From contig JAAZAQ010000396.1 of NCBI GenBank assembly GCA_012514225.1, positions 1-6,190 of the forward strand: 6,190 nt of DNA, read 5' to 3'. How positions within the stretch are numbered: position 1 is the stretch's first letter; each line of letters starts with the position of its first letter. Of the stretch, positions 1 to 5,467 are shown piece by piece. The notes beneath the pieces were generated by a model. It was given only the letters and a program-made list of their open reading frames with translations. It was not told the origin of the DNA and did not search any database. The position numbers and the translations under genes were made by a program. The stretch is from Clostridiales bacterium (GTDB taxonomy: Bacteria; Bacillota; Clostridia; Christensenellales; Aristaeellaceae).

Positions 1-984
1 GCCATCCACAACACCACGCTGGGCCCGGCGCTGGGCGGCACGCGCATCTGGGACTACCCCACCGAAGAGGAAGCGCTCATCGACTGCCTGCGGCTGGCCC
101 GCGGGATGACCTACAAGTCCGCGGCGGCGGGGCTCAACCTGGGCGGCGGGAAGACGGTGCTGATCGGCGACGCGTCCAAAATCAAGTCCGAAGCCTATTT
201 CCGCGCCCTGGGCCGCTATGTGCAGAGCCTCAACGGACGTTACATCACGGCGGAGGACGTCAACACCTCCACCCGCGACATGAGCTATGTGGCGATGGAG
301 ACCAACTTCGTCGTCGGCCTGGAGGGCAAGTCCGGCAACCCCTCCCCCGTGACCGCGCAGGGCGTGTTCCACGGCGTGCGCGCCGGCCTGATGAAGAAGT
401 TCGGGAACCCCGACGTGGCGGGCCGCACCTTTGCCGTGCAGGGCGCCGGGCAGACAGGCTACTACCTCATCGGCAACCTGCTGGAGGCGGGGGCGAAAAG
501 GGTCTGCTTCACCGAAATCAACCCCAGGCACATCCAGCGCATGGCGCAGGAGCACCCCGAAGTGGAATTCGTCAGCCCCGACGACATCTACGGCGTGGAG
601 GCCGACGTCTTCTGCCCCTGCGCCCTGGGCGGCACCCTCAACGGCGACACCATCCCCAAAATCAAGGCGCCCGTCATCGCCGGCTCCGCCAACAACGCGC
701 TGCTGGACGAGGTCGTCCACGGCAACCTCATCAAGGAGCGCGGCATCATTTACTGCCCGGACTTCGTCATCAATGCCGGCGGCATCATCAACGTCTACCA
801 TGAGATGCACGGCTACGTGAAGGACCGCGTGATGGCCGAGACCAAGAAAATCTACGACCGGCTGCTGGAAATCCTGGACATCGCCGAACGGGAGAACATC
901 ACCTCCCAGGCCGCGGCCAAGGTGTTCGCCAAGCAGCGCATCGAGGCCGTGCGCAACCTGCACAGCAACTACATCCCGCGGTAA
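1..984 (+). CDS. Leucine/branched-chain amino acid dehydrogenase (Glu/Leu/Phe/Val dehydrogenase family), 5' end missing
   Basis: NAD-dependent oxidative deamination of leucine, valine or isoleucine to the 2-oxo acid and ammonium (reversible), in the cytoplasm. The reading frame is open from base 1, giving 327 residues; family members have about 365, so roughly 35-40 N-terminal residues lie outside the window. Counting from base 1: MTYK at 36-39 and GLNLGGGK at 44-51 carry two lysines 12 residues apart, matching the substrate-binding and catalytic lysines (K68/K80) of Bacillus leucine dehydrogenase. SGNPSPVTAQ is at 111-120. A Rossmann GAGQTG is at 148-153, with acidic E172 at the end of the next strand, which favours NAD over NADP. 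GSANN (228-232) and the later FVINAGGIINV are family hallmarks. Bacillus orthologues are called bcd/yqiT or ldh. Exact substrate preference (Leu, Val or Phe) cannot be read from the sequence. The gene converges with the acetyltransferase gene across a palindrome-rich spacer. Confidence 0.93.
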   Translation, partial: AIHNTTLGPALGGTRIWDYPTEEEALIDCLRLARGMTYKSAAAGLNLGGGKTVLIGDASKIKSEAYFRALGRYVQSLNGRYITAEDVNTSTRDMSYVAMETNFVVGLEGKSGNPSPVTAQGVFHGVRAGLMKKFGNPDVAGRTFAVQGAGQTGYYLIGNLLEAGAKRVCFTEINPRHIQRMAQEHPEVEFVSPDDIYGVEADVFCPCALGGTLNGDTIPKIKAPVIAGSANNALLDEVVHGNLIKERGIIYCPDFVINAGGIINVYHEMHGYVKDRVMAETKKIYDRLLEILDIAERENITSQAAAKVFAKQRIEAVRNLHSNYIPR

Positions 985-1003
985 GGGAAAGGAAGGGAAA
1001 CGG

Positions 1004-1026
1004 GGGGGCGGCCGACGGCCGCCCCC
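1004..1026 (+). terminator. GC-rich hairpin after the dehydrogenase gene, possible terminator
   Basis: A perfect 10-bp inverted repeat (GGGGGCGGCC at 1004-1013, its complement at 1017-1026) with a GAC loop starts 19 bases after the TAA stop. Position and stability suit transcription termination or mRNA 3' end protection. No run of T follows (the next bases are TGTTCAG), so it is not a textbook intrinsic terminator. It may instead be the first member of the palindrome array that continues to 1256. Confidence 0.4.
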
Positions 1027-1078
1027 TGTTCAGAATGCCAATTAACCTTACTACAGAGGCAAATGGCGGGGGGCTTCG

Positions 1079-1256
1079 GGGGGCGGCAGCCCCCGATGGA
1101 AATCGTGTCGTCCGGCTTTGCCGGACGCGCGGGGCGTTTTCGCTTAAAGCGAAAACATTCCGCAGCCATCCTCCGAATCGAAAAAGGTCCGCAGACCTTT
1201 TTCGAAAAGCAACGCGGAGGGGGACGCCGGGAACTCTCTTGAAAGAAAGTTCCCGG
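1079..1256. repeat. Array of five intergenic palindromes
   Basis: Most of the gene-free stretch 985-1306 is taken up by closely spaced inverted repeats: 1079-1084/1089-1094 (6 bp, GGCA loop); 1110-1116/1120-1126 (7 bp, TTT loop); 1136-1143/1149-1156 (8 bp, TTAAA loop, dyad continuing to 10 bp); 1178-1189/1194-1205 (12 bp, CGCA loop, with A5 and T5 inside the arms); and 1227-1235/1248-1256 (9 bp, with a further short inner stem). The 12-bp element has the AAAAA-stem-TTTTT form of a two-way intrinsic terminator, fitting the convergent genes on each side. The block resembles palindromic intergenic repeats that I recall from high-GC Clostridia, but copy number cannot be judged from one window. 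The small reading frames crossing it on both strands look non-coding. Confidence 0.65.
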
Positions 1257-1306
1257 ACCCTCAAAGAACATTATCTTTTTCTGTAAGCTTGAGGCGTTGC
1301 AGGAGA

Positions 1307-1996
1307 TCAGCGAAGCTGGCCGGGGAGCTTCAGCTTCCGACGCGGCGGGAAGGCGCTGTCATAGGCTGCGAACGCCTCGCCTTCCGCTTCCTCAAAGAGC
1401 GGAGAGGCGCGGTAGCGGCCGGCTTTCCCCGCCAGCGCGCCGTCAAAGAGCGGCAGCGCCATGAAGTAAGGCGCGCCGCCGGAAGCGGGGAGGGCGCCCA
1501 TGCGGACGCCGAAGGCCGAGGCGGGCAGGAAGCCGAAGCGCCCGTAATAGGCGGGGTCCCCGGTCAGCAGGAGCGCGGTTTCCCCCTGCTCCCGCGCAAC
1601 CCGGATGGCCGCGCGCATCAGCGCCGCGCCCACGCCCCGGCGGGCGCAGGCGGGCAGCACGCTCAGCGGGCCCAGGGTCAGGACGGGCAGGGCGCCGCCG
1701 GCATCCAGGAGGATGTCCGCGGGGCTGAGCAGCGCGTGGCCGACGGCGCTGCCGTCATATTCCGCCACGATGCTGTGCCAGGGCCGGAACCCCGGTGCCT
1801 CCCGCAGGCGGTGCAGGATGAAGTGCTCGGTGCAGCCCGGCGCGTAGCGGTTCCAGAAAGCCTCCCGGGTCAGCTCCTCAACCGGGCGCCGCTCCTCCGC
1901 CCGCTCGGGGCGCAGGCTTAAGCCCGGCACCGCCGGGTCGTCATCAATCGCCAGTCCTGGCGTGCCCTCTAAATTCTCATCGTTCATTGAAATCAT
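1307..1996 (-). CDS. GNAT-family N-acetyltransferase, YhbS-like
   Basis: Predicted acyl-CoA-dependent N-acetyltransferase of 229 residues, cytoplasmic, substrate unknown. The acetyl-CoA pyrophosphate-binding motif A is clear: LGPLSVLP at 108-115 (strand beta 4), then RRGVGAAL at 119-126 (the R/Q-x-x-G-x-G/A loop). GDPAYYGRFGF at 146-156 is typical of the YhbS group (COG3153). The first 30 or so residues look unstructured and precede the usual domain start (LSLRPERAEE). Two starts are possible, M1 (ATG at 1996-1994) and M4 (1987-1985). M1 has a weak AGG seven bases upstream, and neither has a strong ribosome site, so the start is uncertain by three residues. The gene lies downstream of the ABC permease gene on the same strand, but two hairpins between them suggest a separate transcript. 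Its 3' end faces the dehydrogenase gene. Confidence 0.88.
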   Translation of the reverse strand: MISMNDENLEGTPGLAIDDDPAVPGLSLRPERAEERRPVEELTREAFWNRYAPGCTEHFILHRLREAPGFRPWHSIVAEYDGSAVGHALLSPADILLDAGGALPVLTLGPLSVLPACARRGVGAALMRAAIRVAREQGETALLLTGDPAYYGRFGFLPASAFGVRMGALPASGGAPYFMALPLFDGALAGKAGRYRASPLFEEAEGEAFAAYDSAFPPRRKLKLPGQLR

Positions 1997-2048
1997 CCCA
2001 TCGCCTGCAACGGTTTGCTACATCAGGATAAAGGAAGAATAAACGGGC

Positions 2049-2099
2049 CAAGGGACGAAGTCCCTTGCCAGGGGGCGCGGGGGATGGAATCCCCCGCGC
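2049..2099 (-). terminator. Tandem hairpins after the ABC permease gene
   Basis: Two perfect inverted repeats lie in the 128-base spacer: 2075-2085/2089-2099 (11 bp, 3-base loop) and 2049-2056/2060-2067 (8 bp, GAA loop). Read on the minus strand they follow the permease stop (2127-2125) by about 25 bases, and the second is followed by T-rich sequence (GTTTATTCTTCC). This suits a terminator for the exporter operon, although the T tract is interrupted. The same elements are palindromic and could also be a copy of a dispersed repeat. No convincing promoter for the acetyltransferase gene was found between them and its start. Confidence 0.5.
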
Positions 2100-2124
2100 T
2101 TCGTCCTCCCTCCCCGGCTCTCCC

Positions 2125-3354
2125 CTACTCGTGCCGGAGCGCCTCGCGCACGATACGGCCCAGGCGGGTCTTGTTGCCGTAGTTGAGGGAGCCCCAGCGG
2201 TAGATTTTGATGCTGAGGAAGGCGAAGAAGACAACGAACAGCAGCATGAGCGCGCCGGCCAGGATGATTTGCCCGATGGGCACGGTGGACATGGCGCTTC
2301 GCAGCGGCATGACCATCACCGAGGTCAACGGCACGATGCTGCCGATGACGGAGATGGCGCTGTCGGGCAGGTTCATGGCGAAGGTGGAGATGATGTAGGC
2401 GAAAATGAACAGGAACTGGACCAGCGCGGTCGCGCTGCCCACGTCCTCCATCTTGGAGACGGTCGAGCCCAGCGCCGCGAAGAGAAAGAGGTACATGATG
2501 TAGCCGGTGATGGAGAAAAAGAGGTAGACGGCGAGGTACTCGGCGGTGAGGGAGCCGGAGAGCATCGCGCGGAGCATCTCCGGGTAGGTGTCCTGGTTGA
2601 GCTTGTACCCGATGACGCCGGCGAGCACCACCAGCCCGAACTGCACGACGGCGGCCACGCCGGAGGCGGCGACCTTGCCGATGATGAGGCTGGCGGGGCG
2701 GGTGGAGGTGATGAGGATTTCCATGGTACGGGAGTCCTTCTCCCGCGCGATGGTGGTGGACACGCCGTTGCCGTAGAGCAGGACCACCATGTACACCAGG
2801 ACCATCAGCGCCATGGCCAGCATCATGTTGTTGAGCCGGTCCCGGCCCAGCACCGTGCTGAAGCCCTCGGCCCGCGTGCCCTCAATGAGCGCGAGGTCCT
2901 CCGCGCTGACGCCCTTTTCGTTCATCAGGCGCATCTTTTTCGCCTCTGTCAGCAAGGCCGCCATCTGCTGCTCCGTCTGGCTTTCCGGCGGGCGATCCAG
3001 GTACAGGGTCTCAAAGCGCAAATCGTCCGTGAACACGAAGCCGACGCCGACGTCCTTGGCCTTCAGCGCGTCCGCCAGCGCCGCGCGGTCCGGGTAGACC
3101 GCGTCCTCCGGCACACTGCCCAGCAGCGGCGTCAGGCTTTGCCGGAGGGCATCGTCGGCGAACACGTAGCCCGCCTGCTCAAAGGCCGTTTCCGGCGCCT
3201 TGGGCGGCCCGCCCGAATCGAACAGGCCGATGATGCGCGGCAGGAAGGTCAGCAGCACCACCACCAGCACCAGGATGAGCGTGGTGACCCGGGTGGTCTT
3301 CTTGCCCAGCTGGGTTTTCAGCTCGTAGGCGAAAATAATGTTAAAGTCCCGCAT
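2125..3354 (-). CDS. ABC exporter permease subunit, ABC-2 type (NatB/YhaP-like)
   Basis: Membrane subunit of an ATP-driven exporter, 409 residues. Predicted layout: cytoplasmic N-terminus; first membrane helix at about 23-45; a large extracytoplasmic domain at about 46-172; then a membrane domain with helices near 176-197, 226-250, 270-296, 310-328, 332-350 and 360-382. The motif REKDSRTMEILITSTRP at 204-220, after the second helix, is the ABC-2 coupling region that contacts the ATPase. This layout matches the NatB/YhaP group, in which NatAB of Bacillus exports sodium; the substrate here cannot be read and could be Na+, a drug or a peptide. The start overlaps the end of the ATPase gene by 14 bases and has GGGGGA five bases upstream, so the two are translationally coupled. 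The gene ends with TAG at 2127-2125. Confidence 0.9.
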   Translation of the reverse strand: MRDFNIIFAYELKTQLGKKTTRVTTLILVLVVVLLTFLPRIIGLFDSGGPPKAPETAFEQAGYVFADDALRQSLTPLLGSVPEDAVYPDRAALADALKAKDVGVGFVFTDDLRFETLYLDRPPESQTEQQMAALLTEAKKMRLMNEKGVSAEDLALIEGTRAEGFSTVLGRDRLNNMMLAMALMVLVYMVVLLYGNGVSTTIAREKDSRTMEILITSTRPASLIIGKVAASGVAAVVQFGLVVLAGVIGYKLNQDTYPEMLRAMLSGSLTAEYLAVYLFFSITGYIMYLFLFAALGSTVSKMEDVGSATALVQFLFIFAYIISTFAMNLPDSAISVIGSIVPLTSVMVMPLRSAMSTVPIGQIILAGALMLLFVVFFAFLSIKIYRWGSLNYGNKTRLGRIVREALRHE

Positions 3355-4258
3355 GCTCGTCCCCCGCTTTCCGGATAAAGATGGCCGTGAGGCTGGGCTC
3401 GTACAGGCCGAAGGAACGGATGGTGACCGGCTGCCCGGACAGGTAGGCCAGCAGCGCGCCTTGCAGGGGCTGCCCCCCGGTGTCCAGGATGGCGCCGTCC
3501 TCCGTCCGCTGCGCCGTCATCCCCGGGAAGGCCTGCAGCAGCGCCGGCAGCCAGGCGTCCGCGGGCTCGAGGGCGGACAGGAAGAGCTTGTCGCGCCCCT
3601 CCTCGCGCTTGATGGCGTCCAGGCTGCCGCTGAGCAGGATGTCGCCGTGGTGGATGAGGGTCACGTCGTCGCAGATTTCCTCCACATAGCCCATCTGGTG
3701 GGAGGAGAAGATGACCAGCCGGCCCTCGCTGACAAAGCGCTGGACGGCGTCCTTGAAAATCTGGGCGTTGACGGGGTCCAGGCCGGAGAAGGGCTCGTCG
3801 AGGATGAGGATGTCCGGGTCGTTGAGAAAGGACTGCGCAATCTGGATTTTCTGCTGGTTGCCCTTGGAAAGGGTTTCCAGCTTCTTCTTCTTGAACTCAC
3901 CCAGCTCGAAGGCGTCCACCCACTCGTTCGCGCTGCGCACCGCGTCCTTCCGGGTGGCGCCGCGCAGGCGGGCGAAGTAGACCAGCTGCTCCAGCACCTC
4001 GTTCTTCTGGTACATCCCGCGCTCCTCCGGCAGGTAGCCGATGCGCAGGGAACGGGGCTTAAACGGCTGCCCGTCCAGCAGGAAACGGCCGCTGTCCGGG
4101 CGGAAGACGTCCATCAGGCAGCGGATAGTGGTGGACTTGCCCGCGCCGTTGCGGCCCAGGAAGCCCATCGCGCGGCCCGAATTCACGCTGAAGGTAATCC
4201 CGTGCAGGATTTCCTTGTCGCCAAAGCTTTTCCGGATGTCCTGGATATCGAGTTTCAT
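3341..4258 (-). CDS. ABC exporter ATP-binding subunit with DUF4162-like C-terminus (NatA/YhaQ-like)
   Basis: Cytoplasmic ATPase that powers the permease encoded immediately downstream; 305 residues. Motifs in order: Walker A GRNGAGKST at 35-43; Q-loop region GYLPEERGMY at 74-83, where the usual Q is replaced as is normal for the YhaQ/NatA branch; signature LSKGNQQK at 130-137; Walker B ILILDEP at 150-156; D-loop SGLDP at 158-162; and the switch histidine in SSH at 185-187. The region from about 210 to 300 is a small alpha/beta extension of the DUF4162 type. AAGGAGA ends four bases before the ATG, a strong ribosome site. The gene is first in a two-gene operon with its own promoter. All catalytic residues are intact. 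Confidence 0.94.
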   Translation of the reverse strand: MKLDIQDIRKSFGDKEILHGITFSVNSGRAMGFLGRNGAGKSTTIRCLMDVFRPDSGRFLLDGQPFKPRSLRIGYLPEERGMYQKNEVLEQLVYFARLRGATRKDAVRSANEWVDAFELGEFKKKKLETLSKGNQQKIQIAQSFLNDPDILILDEPFSGLDPVNAQIFKDAVQRFVSEGRLVIFSSHQMGYVEEICDDVTLIHHGDILLSGSLDAIKREEGRDKLFLSALEPADAWLPALLQAFPGMTAQRTEDGAILDTGGQPLQGALLAYLSGQPVTIRSFGLYEPSLTAIFIRKAGDEHAGL

Positions 4259-4302
4259 CGCGTCTCCTTCCCCGCCGGGCGGACGGCCCGAAAGACCCTC
4301 TT

Positions 4303-4331
4303 ATTTTACTTCATTTTCAGTCTCGGGCCAA
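4303..4331 (-). promoter_or_regulatory. Predicted sigma70-type promoter of the ABC exporter operon
   Basis: On the minus strand, TTGGCC (4331-4326, 4 of 6 to TTGACA) is followed after exactly 17 bases by TAAAAT (4308-4303, 5 of 6 to TATAAT). The -10 box lies 44 bases before the ATPase ATG. The leader then contains a small 5-bp hairpin (4276-4280/4286-4290) just ahead of the ribosome site. The AT-rich character of this spacer stands out from the surrounding GC-rich sequence. Confidence 0.6.
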
Positions 4332-4339
4332 AAATTGAC

Positions 4340-4363
4340 CGAAATTTCGTGTAAAGTTTACAC
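4340..4363. promoter_or_regulatory. Two abutting palindromes upstream of the ABC operon promoter, candidate operator
   Basis: CGAAATTTCG (4340-4349) is a perfect 10-base palindrome. It shares its last base with GTGTAAAGTTTACAC (4349-4363), a perfect 7-1-7 dyad. Neither can fold as a hairpin because there is no loop, so protein binding is more likely than an RNA role. The dyads lie just upstream of the predicted -35 box (4331), where an activator or repressor could act. A further half-site-like CTTACAC lies at 4368-4374, 11 bases from the matching half TTTACAC. I cannot assign a regulator family. Confidence 0.45.
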
Positions 4364-4380
4364 CCGCCTTACACGGGGGC

Positions 4381-5301
4381 TCAAGAGTCGCCGGGCAGGG
4401 GTTCCTTTTCCAGCCGCGGGCCCTCGGCGCGCTGGGCAATCAGGATGGCGGCGAACATCAGTCCGGAGCCCGCGTATTCCCGCGGGGTGGGCTGCTCGCC
4501 CAGCACCAGCATGCCGGCGAGCACGGCGAAGACAGCCTCCAGGCTCATCATCAGGGAGGCGACGGCCGGGGGCGTGGTGCGCTGGGCCAGGATTTGCAGG
4601 GTGTAGGCGACGCCGGAGGACAACACGCCGGCATAGAGCAAAGGCCCCGCCGCATCCAGGACGGGGCCGATGGCGGGGCGCTCGAACAGCAGCATGGCGA
4701 CGCCGGAGAGCGCCCCGCACACCAAAAACTGCGCGGCGCACAGCTTGACCCCGTTCACCCGGACGCCGTAATGGTCCACCAGCATGATCTGCGCGGCGAA
4801 GGCGAAGGCGCACAGGATGAGCAGCAGGTCGCCGGTCCGGACGGTGAACTGCTCCGTCACGCTGAGCAGGTACAGCCCCGCCGCGGCCACCAGCACGGAC
4901 ACCCAGAGGGCGGGCCGGGGCCGGTGCCCCAGGAACAGGCCGTATGCCGGCACGATGAGGATGTACAGCGCCGTCAGGAAGCCCGCCTTGCCGGCGGTGG
5001 TGTCCCTTAAGCCGAACTGCTGCAGGTTGACCGCCACGAACAGCGCGAGGCCGCACAGCAGCCCGCCCCTTCGCAGCAAACGGCGCTGTTCAGGAGAGGG
5101 GATGTCCCCCTTCCTTTTTGAAATCCGCCCGGAGAGCAGGATGACCGGCGCCAGCGCAACCGCGCCCAGCAGGGAGCGGACCGCCTGGAAGGTGAAGGGG
5201 CCGATGTGCTCCATGCCCAGGCTCTGGGCGACGAAGGCGCTGCCCCAGATGACGGCGGCCAGCAGCAGCATCAGGCTGCCAGACCTGCGGCTGAAAGCCA
5301 T
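4381..5301 (-). CDS. DMT-superfamily transporter with two EamA domains
   Basis: Integral membrane protein of 306 residues, probably an exporter of amino acids or other small metabolites; substrate unknown. Ten hydrophobic segments are visible, near residues 8-26, 36-57, 78-97, 104-124, 130-147, 157-175, 185-205, 217-237, 245-267 and 275-291. This is the usual 5+5 EamA duplication. Typical motifs are IWGSAFVAQS at 18-27 after the start of helix 1, TAGKAGFLTALY at 102-113, and the second-repeat signature ASLMMSLEAVFAVLAGMLVLGE at 248-269. The frame is open upstream to an ATG at 5703, but that would add 134 non-membrane residues, cross the promoter and overlap the sufC-like gene. The ATG at 5301-5299, with a GGGAGGGG ribosome site (5315-5308) and a good promoter 30 bases upstream, is therefore chosen. 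No clear terminator follows the TGA. Confidence 0.92.
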   Translation of the reverse strand: MAFSRRSGSLMLLLAAVIWGSAFVAQSLGMEHIGPFTFQAVRSLLGAVALAPVILLSGRISKRKGDIPSPEQRRLLRRGGLLCGLALFVAVNLQQFGLRDTTAGKAGFLTALYILIVPAYGLFLGHRPRPALWVSVLVAAAGLYLLSVTEQFTVRTGDLLLILCAFAFAAQIMLVDHYGVRVNGVKLCAAQFLVCGALSGVAMLLFERPAIGPVLDAAGPLLYAGVLSSGVAYTLQILAQRTTPPAVASLMMSLEAVFAVLAGMLVLGEQPTPREYAGSGLMFAAILIAQRAEGPRLEKEPLPGDS

Positions 5302-5331
5302 CCCCGTCCCCTCCCTTCCGCGTATTGGGGC

Positions 5332-5360
5332 ATTGTAAAGCCGGGGCCCCGGCGCGTCAA
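5332..5360 (-). promoter_or_regulatory. Predicted sigma70-type promoter of the DMT transporter gene
   Basis: On the minus strand, TTGACG (5360-5355, 5 of 6) is separated by 17 bases from TACAAT (5337-5332, 5 of 6). The -10 box is 30 bases before the chosen ATG and the ribosome site lies between them. This is the best promoter match in the window and independently supports the 306-residue start. Confidence 0.72.
5340..5353. promoter_or_regulatory. 14-base perfect palindrome within the DMT promoter spacer
   Basis: GCCGGGGCCCCGGC is perfectly self-complementary with no loop and lies between the -35 and -10 boxes of the DMT promoter. This is the classic place for a repressor, or for a MerR-type activator that twists the spacer. 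However, the spacer is 17 bases, not the 19-20 usual for MerR targets. High GC raises the chance of an accidental palindrome. Confidence 0.35.
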
Positions 5361-5393
5361 GGAACCGGGGCTGCGTTCGCCCGCCCGGGGGGA

Positions 5394-5421
5394 TGCTTTC
5401 GCCCGCCAAAGCGGGTACAAT
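5394..5421 (+). promoter_or_regulatory. Weak predicted promoter of the SufC-like gene
   Basis: TACAAT at 5416-5421 (5 of 6 to the -10 consensus) lies 46 bases before the GTG start. No good -35 box is present: the best placed hexamer is TGCTTT at 5394-5399, 16 bases upstream. A 5-bp dyad (CCCGC at 5402-5406, GCGGG at 5411-5415, CAAA between) fills the spacer. The poor -35 suggests dependence on an activator or a modest constitutive level. It is divergent from the DMT promoter. Confidence 0.4.
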
Positions 5422-5436
5422 GTCTGCGCGAATATC

Positions 5437-5460
5437 GCCCGGAAAACCGGGCTGTGGAGG
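5437..5460 (+). promoter_or_regulatory. Leader hairpin and ribosome binding site of the SufC-like gene
   Basis: A 6-bp hairpin, GCCCGG (5437-5442) with AAAA loop and CCGGGC (5447-5452), ends three bases before a strong GGAGG (5456-5460). That site is seven bases from the GTG at 5468 and decides this start. The hairpin is close enough to affect ribosome access, but it does not itself hide the ribosome site. Confidence 0.6.
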
Positions 5461-5467
5461 ATAGCAA

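Noticed and set aside
1004..1256. CRISPR array
   Set aside because: The palindromes differ in sequence and spacing, and there is no repeated direct unit with constant-length spacers.
969..1286. Small reading frames on both strands in the dehydrogenase-acetyltransferase spacer (83, 100 and 121 codons)
   Set aside because: They run through the palindrome array, have low-complexity Arg/Pro/Ser-rich translations and no family resemblance; they are best seen as repeat sequence, though automatic annotations often call such frames hypothetical proteins.
2065..3378. Long open frame of 437 codons on + opposite the permease gene
   Set aside because: It is the antisense shadow of a GC-rich gene: the translation is dominated by G, H, D, E, R and Q with no domain or hydrophobic core, while the opposite strand encodes a clear ABC-2 permease.
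3338..4354. Open frame of 338 codons on + opposite the ABC ATPase gene
   Set aside because: Antisense shadow; the minus strand has all ABC ATPase motifs, and this frame has no recognisable features.
4259..4380. Riboswitch in the ABC operon leader
   Set aside because: The likely transcribed leader is only about 40 bases with one 5-bp stem, too short for a known riboswitch class; the palindromes lie upstream of the promoter.
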